Notes: generated by a model not told the origin, from the letters alone. A DNA stretch of 64,000 nt from an uncultured Tropicimonas sp. (GCA_947497945.1 CANMIP010000002.1:248001-312000), one strand, 5' to 3'. Counted from the stretch's first letter, positions 40,215 to 50,405 are shown. Numbers and translations: made by a program.

Positions 40215-41681
40215 TCAGGCGGCCGATCCGCCCACGGTCAGCCCGCCGATCCTCAGCGTCGGCTGGCCAACACCGACAGGCACCCACTGGCCGGACTTGC
40301 CGCAATTGCCGATGCCGGGATCGAGCGCCATGTCATTGCCGATCGCGGAGATCTGGCGCAGCGCGGTGGCTCCGTCGCCGATCAGCGTGGCGCCCTTGAC
40401 CGGAGCGCCGACCTGTCCGTTTTTCACCCGGTAAGCCTCGGTGCAGGAGAAAACGAACTTGCCGGATGTGATGTCCACCTGCCCGCCGCCGAACCCGACC
40501 GCGTAGAGCCCGTCCTTGAGATCCGCGAGGATTTCGCCGGGGTCGGTCTCGCCGCCGAGCATATAGGTGTTGGTCATGCGCGGCATCGGCGGGTGGGCGT
40601 AGCTTTCGCGGCGGCCATTGCCGGTGGGCGCGACGCCCATCAGCCGGGCGTTCTGGCGGTCCTGCATGTAGCCGACGAGGATACCGTCCTCGATCAGCAC
40701 GTTCTTGCCCGAGGGCGTGCCTTCGTCATCGACCGTGATGGAGCCGCGGCGGTCCGGGATGGTTCCGTCATCCAGTACGGTGACGCCGGGGGCCGCGATG
40801 CGCTGGCCCATCAGCCCGGCAAAGGCGGAGCTTCCCTTGCGGTTGGCATCGCCTTCGAGCCCGTGGCCGATGGCCTCATGCAGCAGGATGCCGGGCCAGC
40901 CGGGGCCGAGGACAACATCCATGACGCCGGCCGGCGCCGGTTCGGCGTCGAGATTGACCAGCGCGATGCGCAGCGCCTCGCGGGCCGTCCCTTCCCAGTG
41001 GGCGCGGTCGATCAGGCCATCGAGGCCTGCCCGACCGCCGCCGCCCGTCCCGCCCTGCTCGCGCCGCCCGTCCTGCTCGACGATCACGCTCACATTCAAC
41101 CGGCTCATCGGGCGGCTGTCCTGCACCAGCGTGCCGTCGGGGCGCAGGATTGTGACCTCCTGCAGCGAGGCAGCGAGGGTCGCCGAAACCTGGATGACGC
41201 GCGGATCAAGCGCGCGGGCAAAGGCGTCGATCTCGCGCAGTGTCTCGATCTTTACCGGAAACTCGGCATCGGCGATCGGGTTGGCATCCCCGTAGAGGCG
41301 GCGATTCGTCGCCAGCGGCGCCTCGGCCAGCGTCCCGCCGCCATCGCCAACCGCCAGCCGCGCTGTCTCGGCAGCGCGCTTCAAGGCGGCTTCGCTGATC
41401 TCGGTCGAATGCGCGTAGCCGGTCGTTTCGCCCTTCACAGCGCGCAAACCGAAACCCTCAGCCGCGTCATAGCTCGCCGTCTTCACCCGACCGTCATCAA
41501 AAACCAGCGCTTCCGACCGGCGCCTTTCAAGGAAAACCTCCCCGTCGTCAGCGCCTTGGCAGGCATCGCGCAGCACCGAGAGCGCCGCCTCCGGTTCCAG
41601 ATGTGTCTCGAACGGACGAAAAGCTGTATTTTCGGTTGAGGTCAAGGGGATGGCTCCTGTTGCCGGTGGTCCTATCGACAT
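40215..41681 (-). CDS. tldD: Metalloprotease TldD
   Basis: Subunit of the TldD/TldE protease, which trims unfolded or leader peptides. 488 residues. The HExxxH zinc motif is in GILLHEAIGHGLEGD, and the C-terminal GNCGKSGQWVPVGVGQPTLR is typical. It is divergent from the cytochrome oxidase genes, an arrangement common in Rhodobacteraceae. The exact start is uncertain; homology becomes clear at about FRPFETHLEPEAALSVL. Confidence 0.92.
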   Translation of the reverse strand: MSIGPPATGAIPLTSTENTAFRPFETHLEPEAALSVLRDACQGADDGEVFLERRRSEALVFDDGRVKTASYDAAEGFGLRAVKGETTGYAHSTEISEAALKRAAETARLAVGDGGGTLAEAPLATNRRLYGDANPIADAEFPVKIETLREIDAFARALDPRVIQVSATLAASLQEVTILRPDGTLVQDSRPMSRLNVSVIVEQDGRREQGGTGGGGRAGLDGLIDRAHWEGTAREALRIALVNLDAEPAPAGVMDVVLGPGWPGILLHEAIGHGLEGDANRKGSSAFAGLMGQRIAAPGVTVLDDGTIPDRRGSITVDDEGTPSGKNVLIEDGILVGYMQDRQNARLMGVAPTGNGRRESYAHPPMPRMTNTYMLGGETDPGEILADLKDGLYAVGFGGGQVDITSGKFVFSCTEAYRVKNGQVGAPVKGATLIGDGATALRQISAIGNDMALDPGIGNCGKSGQWVPVGVGQPTLRIGGLTVGGSAA

Positions 41682-41845
41682 ATTCGCAGGTGAGTCGAAA
41701 TTTCAAATCACCGGCTTGTGCGGTCCTGTTTAATATGGTCTGCTGCCGCGAGGACACAAGCGGGCTCACGGACCTGCTGGCCAAGTGCCATCGGGGAGGA
41801 GAGCCCGTCGCGGTGAAAACCGCTTAGCGAACGGGACAAATATTG

Positions 41846-42739
41846 ATGCGACTTATGACGCTTAAGAGCGGCTTCGCGGCTGCCCTTGCAAGCTTTTTTG
41901 CAGCCGGCGCCGCCCTGGCACAGGATGCGGGCACCTTGGAAATCATCGGCGCGCCGGTACCAAACGGCGTCGGCTTCCAGCCCGCCGTGACCGAACTGGC
42001 GCGGGATATCCAGTTTCTCGACGGTTTCCTGAACTGGATCATCTTCGGCATCGTGATCTTTGTCTCGGGGCTGATGGGCTATGTCTTCCTGCGTCACAAC
42101 CGCAAGGCGAACCCCACGCCGGCGCGCTTTACGCATAACTCGCCGATCGAGATTGCCTGGACCATCGTGCCGATCATCATCCTCGTCTTCATCGGCGCCT
42201 ACTCGCTGCCGGTTCTCACCAAGCAGCAGACGATCCCGGAAGGCGACATCACCATCAAGGCGGTCGGCAACCAGTGGTACTGGACCTATGAATACTCCGA
42301 TCACGAGTTCGAGTTCGACAGCTACATGATCGGCCAGGATGCCGAGAACAAGCTGACCGACGAGGTCGTGGCAGAACTGGAAGCCGCGGGCTACGAGAAG
42401 GAGCATTTCCTGCTCGCCACCGACACCGCCGTCGTTGTTCCGGTGAACAAGACCGTCGTCGTGCAGGTCACCGCGTCCGACGTGATCCACGCCTGGACCA
42501 TCCCTGCCTTCGGCGTGAAGCAGGATGCCGTGCCGGGCCGTCTCGCCGAACTGTGGTTCAAGGCGGAGAAGGAAGGCGTCTATTTCGGCCAGTGTTCCGA
42601 GCTCTGCGGCATCGCGCACGCCTATATGCCGATCACCGTGAAAGTGGTCAGCCAGGAGGCCTATGACGCCTGGCTTGACGGCGCGATCGAGGAATATGCC
42701 GGCAAGCCGCGCGAGCTGAACCTGGCCTCCGCCGAGTAA
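41846..42739 (+). CDS. ctaC: Cytochrome c oxidase subunit II
   Basis: Carries the CuA centre that accepts electrons from cytochrome c in the aa3-type oxidase. 297 residues: signal peptide ending ALA-QD, two membrane helices (FLNWIIFGIVIFVSGLMGYV and IVPIIILVFIGAYSLPVL), then a cupredoxin domain. CuA ligands are seen in SDVIHAWTIPAFG and CSELCGIAHAYM. ATG at 41846 is preferred to the adjacent TTG. First gene of the oxidase/assembly operon; subunit I is not in the window. Confidence 0.96.
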   Translation: MRLMTLKSGFAAALASFFAAGAALAQDAGTLEIIGAPVPNGVGFQPAVTELARDIQFLDGFLNWIIFGIVIFVSGLMGYVFLRHNRKANPTPARFTHNSPIEIAWTIVPIIILVFIGAYSLPVLTKQQTIPEGDITIKAVGNQWYWTYEYSDHEFEFDSYMIGQDAENKLTDEVVAELEAAGYEKEHFLLATDTAVVVPVNKTVVVQVTASDVIHAWTIPAFGVKQDAVPGRLAELWFKAEKEGVYFGQCSELCGIAHAYMPITVKVVSQEAYDAWLDGAIEEYAGKPRELNLASAE

Positions 42740-42746
42740 GCCGCAC

Positions 42747-43691
42747 ATGTCCGATACCTCGTTGCATAGCGTTGCGCGTGGCGCGGAGCCGGAGCTGAAG
42801 GATTACTTCGCGCTCCTCAAGCCCCGCGTCATGTCGCTCGTGGTCTTCACCGCGCTGGTGGGGCTGCTCGTGGCGCCTGTGCCCGTGCACCCCTTCCTCA
42901 TCTTCACCTCCGTGCTCTTCATCGCCCTGGGCGGCGGTGCCTCCGGGGCGCTGAACATGTGGTGGGACGCGGATATCGACCGCATCATGCGCCGCACGCA
43001 GAAGCGCCCGATCCCGGCCGGCAAGGTCTCCGAGGGCGAGGCGCTCGGACTTGGCCTCGCGCTGTCCGGCCTTGCGGTGATCATGCTGGCGCTGTCCGCC
43101 AATATCGTCGCCGGCGCGTTGCTGGCCTTCACCATCTTCTTCTATGTCGTGATCTACACGATGTGGCTGAAGCGCTGGACGCCGCAGAACATCGTCATCG
43201 GCGGTGCTGCCGGGGCCTTCCCGCCGATGATCGGCTGGGCCGTGGCCACGGGCGGGGTGTCCGTCGAATCCGTGCTGATGTTCGCGCTGATCTTCATCTG
43301 GACGCCGCCGCATTTCTGGGCGCTGGCGCTGTTCATGAAGTCGGACTACGACGAGGCGAAGGTGCCGATGCTGACCGTGACCCACGGCCATGACACCACG
43401 CGCCGCCACATCCTGGCCTACACCGTGCTGCTGGCCGTCACCTCGCTGGCGCTGGCCTTCACCTCCATCGGCGGACCGGCTTACCTTGCCTGCGCCCTGG
43501 TGATGAATTTCCGCTTCCTGGTGGGCGCCTGGAAGATCTGGAAACGCGACACCGCACAGGCCGAGGCGGATGCCTATGGCGAGGAAAAGCGCTTCTTCAA
43601 GCTCTCGCTGTGGTATCTCTTCGCCCATTTCACAGCACTTCTGGTCGATGCCGCTCTGCGCAGCTTCGGCATCTGGGGAGGTCTTGCATGA
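42747..43691 (+). CDS. ctaB: Protohaem IX farnesyltransferase (haem O synthase)
   Basis: Attaches a farnesyl chain to haem b, the step before haem a for the oxidase. 314 residues with about nine membrane helices. The prenyl-diphosphate motif is NMWWDADIDRIMRRTQKRPI, and a second loop has WTPPHFWALALFMKSDYDEA. It starts seven bases after ctaC and overlaps the next small gene (ATGA). Confidence 0.95.
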   Translation: MSDTSLHSVARGAEPELKDYFALLKPRVMSLVVFTALVGLLVAPVPVHPFLIFTSVLFIALGGGASGALNMWWDADIDRIMRRTQKRPIPAGKVSEGEALGLGLALSGLAVIMLALSANIVAGALLAFTIFFYVVIYTMWLKRWTPQNIVIGGAAGAFPPMIGWAVATGGVSVESVLMFALIFIWTPPHFWALALFMKSDYDEAKVPMLTVTHGHDTTRRHILAYTVLLAVTSLALAFTSIGGPAYLACALVMNFRFLVGAWKIWKRDTAQAEADAYGEEKRFFKLSLWYLFAHFTALLVDAALRSFGIWGGLA

Positions 43692-43858
43692 TCCGCGCAA
43701 CCCATGAGATCCACGATCGCCGCCGTGGCCGGAATTTCGGCCTCGGGCTGATCCTGATCGCCTTTGTCGGCATCGTTTTCGGCATGACCATCGTCAAGGT
43801 CGGCGGCGGGCAGGACGTGCTCGGCACCGGCATGATCAACCAGGAGGCCGGCCAGTGA
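43688..43858 (+). CDS. Small single-pass membrane protein of the oxidase operon (CoxF-like)
   Basis: 56 residues starting MIRATHEIHDRRRGRNFGLG, with one membrane helix (GLILIAFVGIVFGMTIVKVG). It overlaps ctaB by ATGA and ctaG by ATGA, fixing it as a real gene. Similar tiny genes occupy this position in Rhodobacteraceae and are annotated as oxidase assembly proteins; a direct function is not established. Confidence 0.85.
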   Translation: MIRATHEIHDRRRGRNFGLGLILIAFVGIVFGMTIVKVGGGQDVLGTGMINQEAGQ

Positions 43859-44424
43859 TCTTCCGCCGGCTCCAGGGACCGCAGCGCACCCTCGCCCAGA
43901 CACTGGGCGTGGTCGGGCTGATGGGCTCGCTCGCCTGGGCCTCGGTGCCGTTCTACGACTTCTTCTGCCGGGTCACCGGCTATGGCGGCACCACCAATAC
44001 CGCCCAGGACGGCTCGGATATCGTGCTCGACAAGACCATCAAGGTCCGTTTCGACGGCTCGCTCGCCTCGGGCATGCCCTGGGAGTTCAAGCCGATGCAG
44101 CGCGAGATGGAGATCCGTATCGGCGAGACCGGGCTGGCCTTCTACGAAGCCTCCAACCCGACAAGCCGCCCCGTCGCCGGCTCCGCGAGCTACAACGTCG
44201 CGCCGTTCGATGCTGGCAGCTATTTCGTCAAGATCGACTGTTTCTGCTTCGAGGAGCAGATATTGCAGCCCGGCGAGAGCGTTATCATGCCGGTCTCCTT
44301 CTATGTCGACCCCGAGATCGTCAACGACCGCGACGCCAAATACGCGCCGCGGATCACGCTTTCCTACACATTCCATGAAATCGACCTGCCGCAAGAGCAG
44401 GCGGCGCTGGTCGTGACAGACTGA
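43855..44424 (+). CDS. ctaG: Cytochrome c oxidase assembly protein CtaG/Cox11
   Basis: Copper chaperone that delivers CuB to subunit I. 189 residues with one N-terminal membrane anchor (TLGVVGLMGSLAWASVPFYD), an Ig-like periplasmic domain and the conserved copper-binding CFCF in KIDCFCFEEQIL. Translationally coupled to the small upstream gene. Confidence 0.95.
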   Translation: MIFRRLQGPQRTLAQTLGVVGLMGSLAWASVPFYDFFCRVTGYGGTTNTAQDGSDIVLDKTIKVRFDGSLASGMPWEFKPMQREMEIRIGETGLAFYEASNPTSRPVAGSASYNVAPFDAGSYFVKIDCFCFEEQILQPGESVIMPVSFYVDPEIVNDRDAKYAPRITLSYTFHEIDLPQEQAALVVTD

Positions 44425-44463
44425 CCGGCACCCGAGAAGAAACGCGCAAAGGGACCCCTCACC

Positions 44464-45267
44464 ATGGCTCACGCCAAGAACCACGACTATCACATCCTGC
44501 CGCCCTCGATCTGGCCGTTCATCGGCGCGGTTTCGGGCTTCGTCATGCTTTTCGGCGCTGTCATGTGGATGCACGAGATCACGCCGTTCCTCTTCTTCGC
44601 CGGGCTGATCGGCGTCTGCTACACGATGTATGCCTGGTGGGCAGAGACGATCGCCGAGGAAAACGCCGGCGACCACACGCCCGTCGTCCTGATCGGCCTG
44701 CGCTACGGTTTCATCCTCTTCATCATGTCCGAAGTGATGTTCTTCGCGGCCTGGTTCTGGTCCTTCTTCAAGCACGCGATGTATCCGATGGGCCCCGAAA
44801 GCCCGGCCGTGGACGGTGTCTGGCCGCCGGCGGGCATCGAGACCTTCGACCCCTGGCACCTGCCGCTGATCAACACGCTGATCCTGCTGCTCTCGGGCTG
44901 TGCCGCCACCTGGGCCCACCACGCGCTTGTCCATGAAGACAACAACCGCAAGGACATGAAGATGGGCCTGATCATTGCCGTGGTTCTCGGCCTGATCTTC
45001 ACCGTCTTCCAGGCCTATGAGTACAGCCACGCCGCCTTCGGCTTCTCGGGCAATATCTATGGCGCCAACTTCTTCATGGCGACCGGCTTCCACGGCGCCC
45101 ATGTCATCATCGGCACCATCTTCCTCTTCGTCTGCTACCTGCGCACCCGCGCCGGACATTTCACGCCGGAGAGCCATATCGGCTTCGAGGCGGCGGCCTG
45201 GTACTGGCATTTCGTCGACGTGGTCTGGCTCTTCCTCTTCTTCGCCGTCTATATCTGGGGCGGCTGA
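44464..45267 (+). CDS. ctaE: Cytochrome c oxidase subunit III
   Basis: 267 residues with seven membrane helices. Characteristic stretches are [35 protein letters not shown] and [16 protein letters not shown]. It ends the ctaC-ctaB-small-ctaG-ctaE run and is followed by an intrinsic terminator. SURF1, often next in related genomes, is not present here. Confidence 0.95.
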   Translation: MAHAKNHDYHILPPSIWPFIGAVSGFVMLFGAVMWMHEITPFLFFAGLIGVCYTMYAWWAETIAEENAGDHTPVVLIGLRYGFILFIMSEVMFFAAWFWSFFKHAMYPMGPESPAVDGVWPPAGIETFDPWHLPLINTLILLLSGCAATWAHHALVHEDNNRKDMKMGLIIAVVLGLIFTVFQAYEYSHAAFGFSGNIYGANFFMATGFHGAHVIIGTIFLFVCYLRTRAGHFTPESHIGFEAAAWYWHFVDVVWLFLFFAVYIWGG

Positions 45268-45295
45268 GGCAGCAGATTAAACCGATCGAAATCAG

Positions 45296-45326
45296 AAGGC
45301 CCGGTGCGAGAGCGTCGGGCCTTTCT
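45296..45326 (+). terminator. Intrinsic terminator after ctaE
   Basis: Eight-base arms AAGGCCCG and CGGGCCTT around a 12-base loop, ending in TTTCTC. Confidence 0.8.
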
Positions 45327-45664
45327 CATTCGACTGAAATCCATCGCAAGGAACGGGTGCCAGTGTCAGGACCGCAACGAGCGGAACGCGAATGCTTGAA
45401 CAATGCGCCGGTTCGCCCGGAACAAAGCCAAAGGCGCCGGGCGAGCGTCAGACCGTCCCGGCGGCCTAGCGCTTTGCCACCCGCACGCAAGGCTTTGACC
45501 TTGTGTGGAACTGGTTGGATTAAAGCGCGCTGGTCGCTTGTTGCAGCGCCAGCCCACGGTCTCTGTCACCCGCCCGGCTGCCGAGCTGCCGTTTGCGTCC
45601 GCGGCGATACTCCGCCCTGCCCTGTGCTGGACCCGTTTCCGGCCCCAGCGAGTGGCAAGATCCA
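45327..45664. other. Spacer between ctaE and the lipoprotein transglycosylase
   Basis: About 340 bases between convergent genes. No supported gene, RNA or promoter. It contains G+C-rich short dyads (for example GGCGCCGGGC) but nothing I can classify. Confidence 0.4.
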
Positions 45665-46348
45665 TCAGCCTTCGCTCTTGCCCTTGAACAGCGCCAGCGG
45701 CCCCTTCTCCTTCATCTCTTCCGCAAGCGACGGCTTGGGCTGACAGAAGGGCTGCGCCTTGGTCCAGGCAATCATGTCGGAGCGTTTGCTCGAGGAATGG
45801 AACGGACCCCAATCGGCGGCCACGCCCCGCATCCCCTTGCTGACCACGCCGTCGCGCGACACCGTATGGGACATGATGCGGATGGCGCAGCTGACATTGT
45901 CGGAGCCGTCTTTCAACGCCGCCCCGCTCTTTGCCTTGCAATTGTAGCCGCGTGCCGTGGGCGGCGCGATCTGAACAAGTCCGAACCAGCGCCCTCCCCC
46001 ACCGACAGCGCTCGGGTTCCAGGTGCTCTCATGCTTGGCCAGCGCCGAGATCAACCCAACCCAGAAGGCCTCGCGGTCTTCCTGGCTGGCATCGACATAT
46101 CCGGGGCACCAGGTCTCGATATCGCGCGGCACCATTGTCGGCAGCACCGATCCATGGCTGCGCAGCGCGGAAAGCGCGCTCCTGGTCCAATCATCGGATT
46201 CGGCTCGATGGTCCCACCGCATGTCGTAACCGACAGACGGGGCCTTCGAGGAAGTCGTTGTCTCGCCCGACATTTCTGCACAGCCGCTCACGGCAAGGGC
46301 TCCGAGAAGGAGCGTTGCGCCGACGGCGCGGGGGAACTTTTTGAACAT
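45665..46348 (-). CDS. Lipoprotein lytic transglycosylase (SLT fold)
   Basis: 227 residues starting MFKKFPRAVGATLLLGALAV with a lipobox AVSGC (Cys23). The catalytic glutamate is in ALAKHESTWNPSAVGGGGRW, followed by GLVQIAPPTARGYNC of the SLT/lysozyme fold. Extra cysteines in the mature part may form disulphides. Expected to act on peptidoglycan from the outer membrane. Divergent from gatB. Confidence 0.85.
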   Translation of the reverse strand: MFKKFPRAVGATLLLGALAVSGCAEMSGETTTSSKAPSVGYDMRWDHRAESDDWTRSALSALRSHGSVLPTMVPRDIETWCPGYVDASQEDREAFWVGLISALAKHESTWNPSAVGGGGRWFGLVQIAPPTARGYNCKAKSGAALKDGSDNVSCAIRIMSHTVSRDGVVSKGMRGVAADWGPFHSSSKRSDMIAWTKAQPFCQPKPSLAEEMKEKGPLALFKGKSEG

Positions 46349-46564
46349 TGTGATGTCTCGTGGCAGCGAACATGTTTCGCCCGAAATACCCGGTATTGGT
46401 CGCGCTGGCAAAGGGCGGCTGACGCAATCGGCGGCATCTTGCGCCCTGCCGGTCGATTTCGCGCCCTGTCTCAGGGTCGAACCGCTCGCGCGGAGCCGTC
46501 GCGTCTTGCCCCGGACGGCCCGCCGGTCTAAGACCGCTGCGATCAGATAAAGGGACCTGCCGCG

Positions 46565-48073
46565 ATGCTCGACCTCACCTATGAAGCCCCCAAACCCAAG
46601 GTAATCTCCGGCGCGAAGGAAGATTGGGAACTGGTGATCGGCATGGAGGTTCATGCCCAGGTCGCCTCCAACGCCAAGCTTTTCTCCGGCGCCTCCACGC
46701 GCTTCGGGGCCGAACCGAACTCCAATGTTGCCTTCATCGATGCCGGCATGCCGGGCATGCTGCCGGTGATCAACGAGTTCTGCGTCGAGCAGGCCGTGCG
46801 CACCGGGCTGGGCCTGAAAGCCGAGATCAACCTCTTCTCCGCCTTCGACCGGAAGAACTATTTCTACCCGGACCTGCCGCAGGGCTACCAGATCTCTCAG
46901 CTCTACCACCCGATCGTCGGCGAGGGCGAAGTGCTGGTCGACATGGCGCCGGGTGTCGCCCGCAAGGTGCGCATCGAGCGCATCCATATCGAGCAGGATG
47001 CCGGCAAGTCGATCCACGACATGGATCCGCATATGTCCTTCGTCGACCTGAACCGGACCGGTGTCGCGCTGATGGAGATCGTCTCCCGCCCCGACATTCG
47101 CGGCCCCGAGGAAGCGGCGGCATATGTGGTCAAGCTGCGCCAGATCCTGCGCTATCTCGGCACCTGCGACGGCAACATGCAGAACGGCAACCTGCGGGCC
47201 GATGTAAACGTCTCCGTCTGCCGTCCCGGCCAGTACGAGAAATACCAGGAAACGCAGGACTTCGCCCATCTCGGCACGCGCTGCGAGATCAAGAACATGA
47301 ACTCCATGCGCTTCATCCAGCAGGCCATCGATTGCGAGGCCCGCCGCCAGATCGCCATTCTCGAAGATGGTGGTTCGGTCGACCAGGAGACCCGCCTCTT
47401 CGACCCCGACAAGGGCGAGACCCGCTCCATGCGGAGCAAAGAAGAGGCGCATGACTACCGCTACTTCCCCTGCCCCGACCTGCTGCCGCTGGAGATCGAG
47501 CAAGCCTGGGTCGATGGCATTGCCGAGACCCTGCCCGAGTTGCCAGACGAGAAGAAGGCGCGCTTTGTCGGCGATTTCGGGCTGACCGAATATGACGCTT
47601 CCGTGTTGACGGCCGAGGCCGAAGCCGCCGCCTATTTCGAGGAAGTGGCCACGGGCCGCGACGGCAAGCTGGCCGCGAACTGGGTCATCAACGAGCTCTT
47701 CGGCCGGCTGAAGAAGGAAGATCACGGCATCACCGAGAGCCCGGTTTCCGCCGCCCAGCTCGGCGGCATCATCGACCTGATCTCCAAGGGCGATATCTCC
47801 GGCAAGATCGCCAAGGACCTGTTCGAGATCGTCTATACCGAAGGTGGTGACCCGGCCGAGATCGTCGAAAGCCGCGGCATGAAGCAGGTCACCGATACCG
47901 GCGCCATCGAGAAGGTGGTGGACGAGATCATCGAGGCCAACCCGTCCCAGGTCGAGAAGGCCAAGATCAATCCCAAGCTCGCGGGCTGGTTTGTCGGACA
48001 GGTGATGAAGGCGACGGGCGGCAAGGCCAATCCGAAGGCCGTGAACGAGATCGTAGCGGAGAAGCTCGGATAA
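46565..48073 (+). CDS. gatB: Aspartyl/glutamyl-tRNA amidotransferase subunit B
   Basis: Subunit of GatCAB that converts Glu-tRNA-Gln to Gln-tRNA-Gln. 502 residues. Signatures: [37 protein letters not shown], and a C-terminal YqeY-like tail domain ([20 protein letters not shown]). gatA and gatC are not adjacent. Confidence 0.96.
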   Translation: MLDLTYEAPKPKVISGAKEDWELVIGMEVHAQVASNAKLFSGASTRFGAEPNSNVAFIDAGMPGMLPVINEFCVEQAVRTGLGLKAEINLFSAFDRKNYFYPDLPQGYQISQLYHPIVGEGEVLVDMAPGVARKVRIERIHIEQDAGKSIHDMDPHMSFVDLNRTGVALMEIVSRPDIRGPEEAAAYVVKLRQILRYLGTCDGNMQNGNLRADVNVSVCRPGQYEKYQETQDFAHLGTRCEIKNMNSMRFIQQAIDCEARRQIAILEDGGSVDQETRLFDPDKGETRSMRSKEEAHDYRYFPCPDLLPLEIEQAWVDGIAETLPELPDEKKARFVGDFGLTEYDASVLTAEAEAAAYFEEVATGRDGKLAANWVINELFGRLKKEDHGITESPVSAAQLGGIIDLISKGDISGKIAKDLFEIVYTEGGDPAEIVESRGMKQVTDTGAIEKVVDEIIEANPSQVEKAKINPKLAGWFVGQVMKATGGKANPKAVNEIVAEKLG

Positions 48074-48120
48074 TGCGTTTCAAGCTCGAAGCCCGCGCGG
48101 CTTCGGGCTAAGCACGTTGC

Positions 48121-49230
48121 ATGAATACCGATAATTTCGAGATCTACCTGGTGGCGACACCGGGCCTGGAAAGCGTTCTCTGCGAAGAGGCGTTGGAGCG
48201 CGGCTTTGACGGCGCGCGCATCGAGGAGGGCGGCGTCGCCTTCGAGGGCGGCTGGCCGGATGTCTGGCGCGCCAACCTGGAGCTGCGCGGGGCGACGCGG
48301 GTGCTGGCGCGCATCGGCGCCTTCCGGGCCTTTCACCTGGCGCAGCTCGACAAGCGGTCGCGGAAATTCCCATGGAGTGATTTCCTGCAGCGCGGACAGG
48401 CCGCGCGGGTCGAGGTCACCTCCAAACGCTCGAAGATCTATCACGCCGGCGCGGCTGCGCAGCGGATCGAACGGGCGCTGACCGAGGAGGCCGGGGTCGA
48501 GATCTCGGCGGAAGCGACGCTGCGCCTGCTGGTGCGGATCGACGACAATCTCGTCACGGTTTCGGTCGATTCGACCGGCGAGTCGCTGCACAAGCGCGGC
48601 CACAAGGAATTCGTCGGCAAGGCGCCGATGCGCGAGACCATGGCGTCGCTCTTCCTGCGCCAATGCGGCTATCGCGGCACCGAGCCGGTGCTGGACCCGA
48701 TGTGCGGCTCCGGCACCTTCGTCATCGAGGCGGCGGAGATCGCGGCGGGCCGCCTGCCGGGCCGGACCCGCAGCTTCGCCTTCGAGGAGCTGACAGGTTT
48801 CGACCCCGCCGCCTGGGAGGCGCTGCGCAGCGCCGGAAAGCCGACAGCGCCCGACCTGCTCTTCCACGGCTCGGACCGCGATGACGGCGCCATTCGCGGC
48901 GCAATCGCCAATGCCGAGCGGGCTGGTGTCACGGACCTCTGCCGCTTCACACGCGCGCCAGTGGCGGATCTCCAGCGCCCCGAAGGGCCGCCGGGGCTGG
49001 TGATGATCAACCCGCCCTATGGCGCGCGGATCGGCAACAAGAAGCCGCTCTTCGCGCTGCATAACGCGCTCGGACAGGTGCTGAAGGCGCGGTTCACCGG
49101 CTGGCGCGTGGGGATTATCACCTCGGATGGCGGGCTGGCCAAGGCGACCGGCCTGCCCTTCCTGCCCACGGGCGCGCCGGTCGCGCATGGCGGGCTGAAG
49201 GTGAAGCTCTACCGAACAAAGCCGCTCTGA
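48121..49230 (+). CDS. THUMP-domain 23S rRNA (guanine-N2) methyltransferase, RlmL N-terminal type
   Basis: 369 residues. A THUMP RNA-binding domain covers about 1-160, then a Rossmann methyltransferase with VLDPMCGSGTFVIEAAEIAA and the N2-guanine catalytic motif MINPPYGARIGNK. It corresponds to the RlmL half of the E. coli RlmKL fusion, without the RlmK half. It starts 48 bases after gatB. Confidence 0.88.
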   Translation: MNTDNFEIYLVATPGLESVLCEEALERGFDGARIEEGGVAFEGGWPDVWRANLELRGATRVLARIGAFRAFHLAQLDKRSRKFPWSDFLQRGQAARVEVTSKRSKIYHAGAAAQRIERALTEEAGVEISAEATLRLLVRIDDNLVTVSVDSTGESLHKRGHKEFVGKAPMRETMASLFLRQCGYRGTEPVLDPMCGSGTFVIEAAEIAAGRLPGRTRSFAFEELTGFDPAAWEALRSAGKPTAPDLLFHGSDRDDGAIRGAIANAERAGVTDLCRFTRAPVADLQRPEGPPGLVMINPPYGARIGNKKPLFALHNALGQVLKARFTGWRVGIITSDGGLAKATGLPFLPTGAPVAHGGLKVKLYRTKPL

Positions 49231-49372
49231 CCCCACCACGGCATCGCGGCCCGTTCCGCGTCGCCCGTTAGGTGCCGGCGCGTCTTCGTGCTACGCTCTC
49301 CCATCTGCCCGGGCGCGAAACGACCCGTGCGGGTACAACCAATTTCTTGAAACAAGTCACTTGGGAGGGACC

Positions 49373-49702
49373 ATGTCCGTATTCGAAAAGATCCAATCCG
49401 CGCGCGAGAACCGGGATATCCAGGCCTATGCCGAGGTGATGGCCGAAGATTGCGTCTTTGTCCGCCACCAGAGCGGGACAGAGATGCGCAAGCCCGAGAT
49501 CGTCGAGATGCTGGGCAACATGATGGCCTCGGGCGGCGATTTTGGCGATACGCGGCTGATTTACGAGAATGACGACATCCTCGTGGTGCATTCGATCAAC
49601 GATTACCCCGATGGCAGCCGGGAATCCCTGTTGGCGGCCTATAGCCTGAAGGATGGCAAGATAACGCGGCTGGAGACCGGCGCGACACCGCTGGCGAAGT
49701 GA
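49373..49702 (+). CDS. NTF2-like/SnoaL-fold protein
   Basis: 109 residues behind GGGAGG. The pattern of an N-terminal helix (FEKIQSARENRDIQAYAEVM) followed by curved-sheet strands and EMRKPEIVEMLGNMMASG matches NTF2-like stress or hydrolase-like proteins. No catalytic residues are identifiable. Confidence 0.75.
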   Translation: MSVFEKIQSARENRDIQAYAEVMAEDCVFVRHQSGTEMRKPEIVEMLGNMMASGGDFGDTRLIYENDDILVVHSINDYPDGSRESLLAAYSLKDGKITRLETGATPLAK

Positions 49703-49772
49703 GCCGCCGTTAGCCGAATTTCCAATTCCGGAACACCACGCCGCTCACCTGTTGGCTCGGGCGACCAGCCCG

Positions 49773-49903
49773 GGCCGCGCCCGACCCTCCCCCCGGGAGG
49801 GCGCATTGGCGAGGTCTTTCGTTTTTGAGAGGTCGTTCGGGGCTTTGGGATAAACCGCGTTGAACTGGCGTTGCGAAGCGCCCACCTAGGGTCGGGTGCG
49901 GCC
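49773..49903. repeat. Long inverted repeat beside an atypical gene
   Basis: Arms GGCCGCGCCCGACCCT (49773-49788) and AGGGTCGGGTGCGGCC (49888-49903) pair with one mismatch over 16 bases, and GGGCGC/GCGCCC extends the pairing inward. About 100 bases lie between the arms, with no ORF. Confidence 0.5.
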
Positions 49904-49950
49904 CTCCGCGATTTGCTCGAATGTGGTGACTGGTTAACTCGAGCTCTCCT

Positions 49951-50292
49951 CTAATGCCGCTTCTGTTTCTTCCACCGCGCCCGTGTAATTCGGGCAGCTC
50001 GTCTCAAGGTGCTGTTCGGATCAGCAAGCGCTCGGTCAAATGCCCTTGCCTCATCTACCCTCTTTGTTTTTTCTTTCAATTTTTTTTGTCGGCGTCGAGA
50101 CTTTGTAAGAGCAGCGGCGCCTTTCCTTGGTTTCCTCGGTGCCTTTTTTCTTTTGGGGACTAAGTCCTCTGGGCGAGCTGGTATGTCGTCGGTCTCTTTT
50201 GGGCCACGTGGAAGGAAATCCTCATGCGGTTGCGCGCCATGGGTCCGTACCAAACGATCCATGGTTGCCTTCGACCAATCCAACTTGCTCAT
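49951..50292 (-). CDS. Lys/Arg-rich hypothetical protein of atypical composition
   Basis: 113 residues from MSKLDWSKATMDRLVRTHGA. The C-terminal two thirds are very basic (KRKKAPRKPRKGAAALTKSR and following), suggesting nucleic-acid binding. Codons are visibly more A+T-rich than in neighbours, and it sits in an unusual low-G+C pocket between an inverted repeat and parE. The family is not recognised. Horizontal acquisition is inferred from composition only. Confidence 0.6.
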   Translation of the reverse strand: MSKLDWSKATMDRLVRTHGAQPHEDFLPRGPKETDDIPARPEDLVPKRKKAPRKPRKGAAALTKSRRRQKKLKEKTKRVDEARAFDRALADPNSTLRRAARITRARWKKQKRH

Positions 50293-50405
50293 TTGACACC
50301 TGCCTTGCCAGCATGATTTTTGTTTTTCCGTTTCGCTATGATCTAACAAGCAGAGCATGAAAAAACAAAATAGAGTAGGCGCGACGGCGGGGTACTTGCT
50401 TGTGC

